From Penelope pileata (taxonomy: Eukaryota > Chordata > Aves > Galliformes > Cracidae), in assembly GCA_013396635.1 (NCBI GenBank), contig WBMW01000466.1, positions 318,765 to 382,764 on the forward strand: 64,000 nt of DNA, given 5' to 3'. Both the position numbers and the translations under genes were made by a program. Position 1 is the first letter of the stretch. Every line of letters starts with the position of its first letter. The notes beneath the pieces are model-generated. The model searched no databases, had not been told where the DNA came from, and was given only the letters and a program-made list of their open reading frames with translations. Shown here one piece after another: positions 24,875-36,200 of this stretch.

Positions 24875-24901
24875 ATGCTTGAAATGCTTGAAATGATTGA
24901 A
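24875..24901. repeat. Three 9-bp tandem units
   Basis: ATGCTTGAA twice, then ATGATTGAA. Trivial short tandem. Confidence 0.7.
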
Positions 24902-25286
24902 GCCCATGCTTTCAAAAGAGCACACTGATGAAAAGAGCCCACTGGTGAAAAATCCCTCCACTTAGGGTGTCTTCAGCTTCAACAACCAAAGCTGATGGGT
25001 GCTTTTGGAAACATTGGCTCTGCTATGGCCAAAATCCCAGCTGTATGTGGTTTCTCTGGATCTGTGTTTTATCACAGAGTGGTGTAATTGTGTTGCCAGC
25101 TTTGTGCTCTAAACAGCGCAGTTAAGGTTGTCAACTTACAGCTGAACTCTGCTTTCTGTTAGAAAAGATGTTTAATGCATTGCTGGATTTATTCTCATTT
25201 CATCTTAGTGATATGCTGCAAACTAGCAGTGTGTGTGAGTGTTATCCAGTCACCTGAGTGACCACACCAGGTATCAGCTGGTTGGG

Positions 25287-25311
25287 TTTTTTTTGTTTGT
25301 TTGTTTGTTTT
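25287..25311. repeat. (GTTT)n simple repeat
   Basis: T run followed by four GTTT units. Confidence 0.8.
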
Positions 25312-28300
25312 GCAGCATAGCACAGAGACAGCCTGAATTAGCCAGGGGGAACGCATGAATCAGCTGAGGAAAATACTAACAGGTGTTCTTGTTCTAAAGC
25401 AATGCATTAAGAAGTACTTTAATTCCACAGGTTCTGAATTTTCTTTCTATTTATAATAAATATTTTCATTAAACATCATTAGATGATTTTTGAGGAAAAG
25501 TAGTATTAAAACAAATTTCCAAAAATATTGGGTAGATACCTAATGACAATGATTAAATACAAGAAAGCGCGCCCTGAAGGTGGCAATCGTAACACACGGG
25601 GACCGATGGATGGGAAGCACAAAGTGAAACTGTCTGTGACCCTGGCAAGCGTTTCACTTTGAGTTATATGGAAAACAGAAATAAATAGAAATATGGAATT
25701 CGATTTTTTTTTTTTTTTTAGAAAATTGATAATTTTTCTTGACATAGAAAATGAATTTTAAAAACACAGGTTTGTCTTCCACTTCATGTCATGCTGGGCT
25801 TTATAAAAGGGTGGCTGCATTACCACATATTTACAGTGGTGCACAGCATCCTGAAACCAGCCAGCAGAACCTGAATGCTGGAGAACAGGGCTTTGTTATC
25901 TACGGTGAGAGCGATTCCACCCACCTTTCCTGGCAGGGTTGTTTTGGAGCTTTAGTCTCACTTTCCATCAGAATCCAGTAGCTAGGATGAAGATGAGGAC
26001 ATCTCCTTCCCTTGCACAGTTTCTGCTGTAGCAGAGTAGTTCTGCCCTTGACAACACCCCATTTTGATGTGTAATGGCTATTGTAGTAGCAAACCATATA
26101 CATATAACCATTCTGTAATTTAAAGCAGATCTTAGAGACTCAGAAATGACAGAACGGGGGCTGTCACGATTTTTTATTCAAATAGCATTCAACGTCTCAG
26201 AAGAACTTGGATACATCCAGAGTCTAGCTAAGTATGGGCACGGTCTGCTGTTCTGTCTCTGTGGTTAATGCCATCAGTTTCTAGGACTCGGGTGTTACAA
26301 TAATCAATGGACGGTTGAGCAGAATGCTCTGTAGCCTAAATTAGCCCTACATCGTTAATTGCCTTCAGCTCTTTACTGAACGGAGCTGTTGAGACTAAAA
26401 GAAAATGAATCTGAGCAAAAAATAGCTTGGGTAAGTACTCTGGGGGACAAAGATCACTCAAGAAACAGATTCTCCCTTTCCTCTGGTAGACAGAACTTTA
26501 CAATGATGAGAAAAAAACTTCTACTGTCTGCTTTCCTGTGAGGCATCACTTCCAATCCAGCCCAGTCAGCAATTAAAACTTCCAGCACTACTTATGGCAA
26601 GATTTGCCGACTACTGATAATCAATAAGGCAAACAGGTCTGAACAGTGTACTACCAAAAGAAATTCTACTTAAAGCAGAGCCGCATAATAATGGCTTCAT
26701 TCATTCTTTTCAGAGCTAAATCAGTTTGAATATCCCAAAGCATATTAATTCTGCTCCACATAGCGTCTTCCCACAAGCTACTGCTCCAGTTATCAGGGAG
26801 TTGTGGCTGGGAAGAGTCAACCGTGCAGCAGCGAAGGGGAGAGGTGTGAGATGCTCTCTGTCAGCTAGACAGTGAAAAACACTGAAAAACCCTGACTTTG
26901 TAAATCAATATCAATCAATGCCCTGCAAAGTAGGGCATAAATCTGGAAGTTCTGGAGAGCTAACCCTGAGGTAATAACACCGTTCTACATTTTACAACAT
27001 TTTATAAACATTAGGACATTCTCAGGAGGCTTTTGATCCAATTTCACCTTTGGTGTTCTATCAGCAGCTAAGGATGATTGGAATGTAGTAGTTTTCCAGA
27101 CACATCTCCTTTTCAAAACATATTTTTTAAAAAGACTAGTGTGAGTGTGTGACATGCTTGGAGGCACTAATCACCTGCTAGGAGGTAAAATTTAACCCGG
27201 AGGAGTAGGTTTTCGTCCAGGAGAACTATCTACTTAGACTTTGGACAATGGGATTTATCCTGACTAGCCAAGATTTCTCCTTCAGCAAATAGAGAAGAGA
27301 CATTCATCGTTTATAGGTTATTAATAATGAATGTAGAGTACTGACAGAGCCTTTGGTGCAAAGCACCCTGGACATAGCCATTTATCTGACATCGTTGGGA
27401 ATTTTACTGGTTGAAAGATACATTCCTCTGAACTGCTCTGCAACTGCCAAAATTTGCCTGTGTCCAGAGGAAAGCCAACCTGTACACACCAGACAGAAAT
27501 GTCAGCTTACAGGTACCATGCCCCGTTTCGTTTTTACATGCTGCCTGGATGGCTTCCTGGATCTCTTCAAGAAGTCACCAGAAAGATGCTAGTTGTACAC
27601 AATGGGTGTTCTGCTGGTATTTGTGTGCTGCAGCAATCATGGGCTGGAGGGCTGCAGAATGAAACTGTGTGTTCCCTTCACGTGGTGCACCCAGAGATTT
27701 TGGGGGTTTGAGATGAAACTCTCAGTAAAACTTAAGGGTTTTAAAGACATGGTGAGCAAACAGAAAGTGCAGCGTTCTTTAGTGCAGTGATGCACCTCTC
27801 TGGGGACCCAGCAGCATGTCTTACAGCTAGGAAACAGAGAGAGATTAACAGAAGTCCTTTTTAATGGAGATGTGCTTGAATTAAGCTGAACATGGGATCC
27901 AGGGATCAATAACTGCTCTTCTGACCCCTCCTAAAAGCAACAGCTGAGCTGCAGGTAGAACACAGTATCAGCTGTTATGCCTTAAGAGCAACAATAAACA
28001 AGTGCTTAATGGCGGTTTTGGTGTTGTTCAAACCAATAGCTTGTGAATGTGTTTTTGCAAAGCATTCCAGAGTAGGCATGGTGACAAAGCACACAGCACT
28101 CGTGAGACCCCCGCGTGGTGTCAGGAGCTGACAGGAAAACAGGTGATGAGAACAAAGCCCAGCAGGGCTGCAGGAGACAAACACCAGCCACACCACTGGA
28201 TTAATAAGCACATTTATGTCAGGGTGAGTAGGATTTCGGCACTCCCTGCCACACTTCAGGAGGGCAGTGCCCCGTCCCGCAGCAGCGCTCGGTGGCTTGG

Positions 28301-28856
28301 CACACAGCCCCGCGTGAGGGAATCCACCAGGGCGGCCTCCGGGCTTTATGCATGGTGCTGGCTGGGTTCGCTGCCACTATAGCATGAAAGTGGATCTTTT
28401 AGGGAAAAAAACGTGAAAGGTTCTGGCAAGTGATTACAGGTTTTGCCATTGGCACTTGTTTCTTCCCTGGCATCTGTTGGTGGAAGCCAGCCTCCAGGCC
28501 CTGCCACAGTTCCCAAACCACGGGTGCAAATTGTGAAAAGAAAAATCATACAAACAATAATAATAAAAAGGCAGGCAAGCCGTAACTGCTTCTGCTGCCC
28601 TTTATGGGCTCCCTTCTTGCTGTTCTGACACAGGCTCCAAATGAACCAGAGAAGCCCCTGTTGGAGAAACGTGGCGATGGGGCTGAGGGGCACGGCACGG
28701 AGGGGGTGAGCAGATGGCTGAACCTGACGATCCGAAGGTGAGGTCTTTTGCAACAGTTATGAGTCTACGGGGCTGAGAGCGGGGATCCGGGACACCGGGG
28801 ACACACGCTGCACTCATTAAGGAGAGTAGTCCCCCCCTCCAAAGCTAACGGCTGGG

Positions 28857-28950
28857 CGCGGCTGCGTGGGGGCGCGGCTGAGTGGGGGGCGTGATTGCGT
28901 AAGGGGTGTGGCTACGCGGCGGCGTGGTCACGTAGGGGCGTGGCGAGGCG
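28857..28950. repeat. GC-rich 16-17 bp minisatellite running into the assembly gap
   Basis: Five full units and one partial unit with consensus close to CGTGGCTACGTAGGGG, at 28857-28872, 28873-28889, 28890-28906, 28907-28922, 28923-28938 and from 28939. The array is cut off by the N run, so its true copy number is unknown. It sits at the upstream edge of the ATP5MC3 CpG island. Confidence 0.75.
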
Positions 28951-29000
28951 NNNNNNNNNNNNNNNNNNNNNNNNNNNNNNNNNNNNNNNNNNNNNNNNNN
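28951..29000. other. Assembly gap (50 N)
   Basis: Exactly 50 N, probably a placeholder of unknown true size. It lies in the most GC-rich part of the ATP5MC3 promoter, at the end of a tandem array. Any open frame crossing it is meaningless. Confidence 0.98.
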
Positions 29001-29400
29001 GGCGGCACAAAGTGACCTTGGCACCGCGCCCCTCCTTTTCCGCCGCGCCGCATCCGGGCGCGCGCCTCCGTCCGCGCCGCGCCTGCGCAGAGCCTCCTCA
29101 GCCTGTCGGTCNGGCGCGCGGCCGCCGGGCCCGCAGCGCTCCGCCCGCGGAAGGGCCAACTCCAGTGGGCGGCTGCGTGGGGCCGGGGGCTGCTCCCCTC
29201 CAGCGCGCCCTCCCGCCCTGAAGGGCCCTCCCGCAGGAAGGGCTCCGCGCGGGGCCGCCGTGACCTTAGGCTGCCGGGAGCCCAAGGACACGCGCAGGCC
29301 TCTCCCGTGCCGCGGCGTTCATTCATTGGCGCCCCGCGGAGCTGCCGAGGGCGGGCTGCCTCCGTGCGTTTTGCAACGCTGAAATTCCTTTTCGTGGCTG
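29001..29400 (+). promoter_or_regulatory. ATP5MC3: ATP5MC3 CpG-island promoter
   Basis: A very GC- and CpG-rich block ends about 300 bases before the first recognised coding exon. It holds an NRF1-like GCGCCTGCGCAG at 29079-29090. It also holds two nuclear-receptor half-sites of ERR type: TGACCTTGG near 29013 (reverse complement CCAAGGTCA) and GTGACCTTAGG near 29259. An inverted CCAAT box lies at about 29322-29332. NRF1 and ERR sites are established features of nuclear genes for oxidative phosphorylation. The start of transcription cannot be fixed, and the 5' part of the island is interrupted by the gap. Confidence 0.65.
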
Positions 29401-29695
29401 TTATTTTTTCGTTACAAAACGTATATTGCCGCCTGCCAGTCTGTTCTGTCAGTATAACGCATGCCTATGCCCACTGGTGGCTGAGCTGATCACGGTAATG
29501 CCTTTGGAGAGCACTGCTCTCAGGTTGCATGGCAGCATTCGTTTCTATGTGGGCTGCTGTGTTCCCAGCTACAGAGAGCGTCGTCGTTCAACAAGACAAA
29601 TGGCTTAGTAGATAATAGCCTTGAAATCTTAAGGAGATCTTACAGGAAGAGCGGTAATTGAGTGCTTCTTTTTAACTTTTTTCCTCCTCTTGCAG

Positions 29696-31511
<1,816 letters not shown>

Positions 31512-31640
31512 AATGTGCCTGTAATATTGGCATTGGAATGTAATCCTGCATATTTTATGGGACTCCCAAAATGTTGGTGTCATGGAAATTGATGCTATTT
31601 CCAAAGTCATTTCATTAAAGATAACAACTTTAACTGTCAA
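31512..31640 (+). terminator. ATP5MC3: ATP5MC3 3' UTR with ATTAAA polyadenylation signal
   Basis: A short 3' UTR with the ATTAAA hexamer at 31614-31619. Cleavage is expected 10-30 bases downstream. A longer alternative 3' end cannot be excluded. Confidence 0.65.
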
Positions 31641-34600
31641 CCTGTTGCTTGCATTTATTATCTTTATCATTAGGATATCTGGAAGAGAGCATCTTCTTTT
31701 TCAGACTCTGGGGATTTTTTCTGATAATGACAACATACGACCCTTAAACAATGTCCTCAAGTAAAACATTTTTTAATACTTGTGGGAGCATCATTTGTTT
31801 GGTAAAATCTATGTGACCAATCTTAAAAAGAAGTCAAAGGATACATTGACAAAGTCTGCAAAGTTATACTTCCAGCTTTGTTCTCTTCCTTGTTTGAACT
31901 TATCCAGAGCTGCTTCTGTGCACAATTTTTCTTTTCCTCAGATTGGCTGGCACACAGGATGTTTTGGTACCCCTTGGTAGAAAGAACGAAATCCAGAAAC
32001 CAGTGACAAGATAGTTCTATTGGCATCTTTTGTCAGTCCCACTATGAATTTTGATCACCCTAGTAAAAATTTTCTGCTTGGTTCTGACTAGTGTCTGGGT
32101 TGGACTAAACTACCGGTTTAGGTTGGTCCAAGGCATTTAGTTGTAGTGCATAGAACTTCTACTCTTAGTTATTCACAGCATTCTTGGCATTACCTAACTA
32201 AAAGGGAGAACTTCCAGATTCCTAATTTAGTAAAGTCTTGCATTATATTCCTAATTTTTTAATAGCAGTACCATCAAAGCACTTCTAGTAACAAAGTATC
32301 TGCAGTACAAGCTCTGCTTCTCTTAGTATCTGTCTTCTGATAACCTACGTGCATTTAAGGTGTTGTTTACGTTTACAGTAGCACGCTGTGTGCTACTGTA
32401 AACTAATTTGGTGGGAGGCTTTGAATACTAATCAATTTGAGCATTCAACAACTATAAACCTTTGGAAGAAGGTGAGCAAGCTTATGAGCTTTGTTATTCT
32501 GCTGTTACTGAATTAAGTTTAGGGAACTATCCACTATGAGCTGTAAGTAGCCTATCCTTAGGTACATGGAGAAACTGACTTGTGGATCTCACATGGGTGC
32601 AAGATGCAGGTAAGGCCTTTGTTTTAATTTGAACTTACCTTCTGAATGTGTGTTTGTGTAGCCTAACTTGAACCTAGCATGAGGCTACTTTCCCTGTATG
32701 TTCTTCAGAGGGAATAGTCATCTTTGCAAAAGGATTGAAAGCTGCTTTGTAAATATGAAAAGTATCTTTTGATTTTACTGTGAGTTTGAGTGTAAACTAT
32801 GTAGCACCTTTAAATACTCAGATCTAGCATAGCAGTAATAGTAGCTATCTTGTGTGGTCTATGCTAAACTGGAGTTTTTAATGCACTTAACTATCATCTG
32901 TTCTCATAAGCTGTTGTTACTCAGCTGACATGCAGTGTATTTGCATTGGATGAAAGGCAGATAGTGACTAGAATTCTAGCCTGAGGCTCACCTGTGCTGC
33001 TATCCTTCTGGCAGCAGTTGCACCTACTTATCTGCATTTTTGTTCTGAGTCTTTTTGTTCTGTTCTTTCAGTACTGTAGAAACCTGCAGGCATCTGAGGG
33101 GGCAATCTGTATTTCCTAGTATTGTGGACTGGTCTAGGCTGACATGAAAACTGAAATGCGTTCCCAACTCTACCTAATGCCTGATTTAAAAAAAGAAATT
33201 TGTGACTTTTTTTTTAAAGGGACTTGAACCTGTTCTATGGAATTTTTCCAAGAGCTAACTGGAAGCTGCTCTCCAATGGAGAGTATTGTCGGCTAACAAC
33301 TTGGATGAGGTTTTCTCTCATCACTTCTGGCTTGGGTAATTGTTCTAACATGCAGCTCTTCATTAGTCTGTTCTACAGTCATTAATAAGAGTTATGTGTA
33401 AGTTGCATTTAATTGACAGTGCTCTAGCTTCAATGAGAGCACTGAATTCAAGTTTCAGGTTTCTATACCACTGGGATCTGGCCAAACAAATAACTTCAAA
33501 CTTGTCTTGGTTAAGCCTAGCTGCAGCTCCGTTAATAATACTTGTCAATTTGTTTGCATATGAAAAGGTTAATTGTGTGTTAATTGTGTGTTTAGTGTAG
33601 GGAGAAGTTCCGGCTAGCTATTGTTCTGGAACTTCAATGAGAAAGCTGTCTGAGTCAAACAATTGCTGGTTGTGCATCCTATCTTTTCCATTGTGGTTCA
33701 ACGTGATCCGTTATGATCAGCCTTGTCTGAAAGGCAGCAAACATTTCAGGTGTGAAACCTGTCTTAGCAGTAATGTTTCCCAAGTTTGATTGTAAATCAC
33801 TCAAGCTGCTGAATATGGTCCAAATAAAGCAAGTTGCTATTAAGTAATGCCAAATCTGGATGAATCTCAGTGTTACAGATGAAGGCTAATCAGGGACTTC
33901 TGAAACGTGGAAACAAACCTTCATGCAGGAAGTTATCTTCCTTGTAGACAGTAAGGGAATGAGGATGAAATCAATGAGAAATAGGTGGCTTTTCACACTG
34001 CAACGATCCCAGGGCACATGGACTTCCTTTCACTAATCTTCTGTTTTCCCTCTTCTTGAAAACTGTGGTTTCAGTGGTTGCTCAATTGCTTCAATAGCTC
34101 ATTCAGTTCGATCTTACAAAAAACACTAGGTGTTCCTAAAATGCTCTCAGAAAAAAAAGCTATAAATGTGTAGATGAAGAAATGCGTTGTAGGCCTCTCT
34201 TTTCCTGAACCCTCTGTCACGCTTTCTTCTGACATGGGCTATGCTGATCTCAGAGGTCATCAGTTTGGGAATATTCATACTCTACAGGTCTAAAGGTCAT
34301 CCACAGTTGAGTGTTGAAGGTGGTGCTAGCTGGAGAGATCTTTCTCTGTGTAACTGCTCTGCCCACTGTCCCAGTAGACAGAACATCTTCATACCTCTGA
34401 AAGTGATTTGCACAGGTGTTAAAACATTCTTTCTGTTATACATTAGCATAACAAGAGTTGTGTTCTTACATTATTGCTGCAGGCAGAAGTGATTCATGCT
34501 TTCAGTCCTTGAACTTCTGCTTTCACTCTGTTTTCTGCACCATTTTCAGATGGAAGGAAGGCCAAGAACTTGCAGCTCTCTGACGTTCGGGGCTGATGCT

Positions 34601-35780
34601 GCCATGTGATGGTAGATCTGAATCAGAAGAGTACTTGTTTCCTGTACAGCTCTTTGTGGCTCTGTGAAGAAAGCTCATAGCTGCAGAGGAGTATGATCTC
34701 TTCCTTTCTGCAGTACCTCACATTTGACTCCTTTACAATATTTGTAGTTAACAATAATTCTACCTTTAAGTAAACAATGTTGTGGGTTTTTATCCCACCT
34801 TATCTCAAAAAATATACAGTGCAGTACAGGGCCAACAAAGCAATTACAAGAAATGAAACACACCATGTTTTCTTGTAATTACACTTCATCTTGCACATGT
34901 TGCAGAATTTGCTTATGCTGATGAGACTAATTTTTTTTTTTTAAAGATTTTGTTATTTGTAGGGTCAGGACTTGGATCAGTCTTGGATTCTGATGAGCAA
35001 GACCATTCCATGAGCAGGACACAAATTTGAAACTTTGTCTGTTCTTCTGAGCATGTACTAACTACACTCTGCTGCTGTATATGACTAGAATATTTAATTC
35101 ATCCCAAATGCTTGATTCCTCCGGTGTAAAGCTGAGGTGAAGACGGTTGCCTCCTTTGTCCTCAGCAGCACCTTTGGCACGGTGCTAGGCAGGGTGGCTG
35201 TGCACAGTGGAATGGTGGCCTCAGGCATGCGGCTGTTCCTGCCTGCCTCATCTCAGTCTCTGCCAGAGATGTGGTGTACCCCAGTCGGTGGAGGTAGGGA
35301 AGGTCTGACTGTTCTGAAACAGGGCTGGGACAGCTGCTGCAGGTGCTGGCGCTGGGCAGGGCCCTCAGCTGATGTTGCCCTCTGCCTGCTCTTCCCACCC
35401 ATCCTGCAGGACAGGGACCTCAGTAGTGCTTTTCCATTTTACCAACTGCTGTGCTGGGCTGAGGGGTGAGCACAGCACCACTGGGCTCTCCTGCCACACG
35501 TGTTGTCCAGACGTGACCCGTTAAGCTGGCCATGTTTGCTCAACGTCCCTGCCAAGGAAGCAAGGTTGTCACTGCTTTGATTGCTGGATAGCAGTGTCAG
35601 GCAGCGGCTGCCTGCCCAGGGCCTCGGGGTAGCGGGAGCGCCGCGCTGGGCCTTCCTCCGCCCAGAAGCCGCTGCTGCCCCGGGCGCTGTGCGCTCACCC
35701 GTCCACGCGCGGCCCGGGCAGCACCTGCCCAGCCGCAGCCACGCCCGGCCACACCCCGGCGCTCCGTGCTTCCGGCCACA
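31641..35780. other. Intergenic DNA between ATP5MC3 and ATF2
   Basis: About 4 kb of mostly unique DNA. No exon or known repeat was recognised beyond an 11-bp tandem TTAATTGTGTG at 33569-33590. The last 600 bases become GC-richer toward the ATF2 island. Confidence 0.6.
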
Positions 35781-36200
35781 CAGGCGCCCTCGGCGGCGGC
35801 CAATCGGTGACGTGCCCCGCCCTCTGCCCCGCCTTCGCGCGCCACGTGACCCGGGCTCCGGCGCCGCCGCCGCGGCGATGTCGGCGGCGCTCTCGCGATA
35901 CGTGACGGAAGCCTGTGGGGGACTCGGCCGTTCATGTGCGGCGCGGCCCGCGTTCCCGGGTGAGTTTGTAAACAGGAGCGCGGCGCGGCCGGGCCGAGCG
36001 GCGGCTCCGCCCTCGGCGCCGGGCGGCGGGGAGCTCCCCGGGGGCGGAGGGGAGGGAGCGGCCCCCGGAACCGAGNCGGGGGCGGGCTTGGGGCTGCGGC
36101 TGGAGTTGGGGCTGGGCGGGCCGCGGCCTGTGCCCGTGCCCCGCGGGGTCACCCAGCGAGAGCCCTCTGAGGCTGCCGGAGGGGTCCCAGCGAGATGCTC
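35640..36200 (+). promoter_or_regulatory. ATF2: ATF2 CpG-island promoter
   Basis: A dense CpG island. In order it holds a CCAAT box (35800-35804), a CRE/ATF-like TGACGTG (35808-35814), GC boxes (about 35815-35833), an E-box CACGTGAC (35843-35850), and the element TCTCGCGATA (35891-35900). There is no TATA box, as expected for a housekeeping-type promoter. The CRE-like site raises the possibility of control by CREB/ATF factors, including ATF2 itself (inference). Confidence 0.7.
35840..35959 (+). other. ATF2: ATF2 exon 1 (untranslated; 5' end approximate)
   Basis: The donor CCCGG|GTGAGT at 35960 is strong. The start is a guess placed downstream of the CRE and GC boxes. It contains two AUGs, at 35878 and 35934, that open upstream reading frames. 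Confidence 0.6.

Larger units (their letters stand above)
14851..28850. other. Gene-free intergenic DNA between the orphan CpG block and ATP5MC3
   Basis: No recognisable coding exon on either strand. It contains old SINE relics (20.2-21.25 kb), a long A-rich tract (18.57 kb), a second CTCF-like motif and homeodomain-type clusters near 16.95 kb. The remainder appears unique and featureless to me. Confidence 0.6.

Noticed and set aside
28325..28342. CCACCAGGGCGGCC as a CTCF site near ATP5MC3
   Set aside because: The left half is good but the core is shifted by one base, giving two mismatches at key positions. Too weak to annotate.
28845..29326. Open frames of 108-148 codons on both strands around 29 kb
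   Set aside because: They run through the 50-N gap, and their composition is that of a CpG island with a minisatellite. There is no homology to any family I know.
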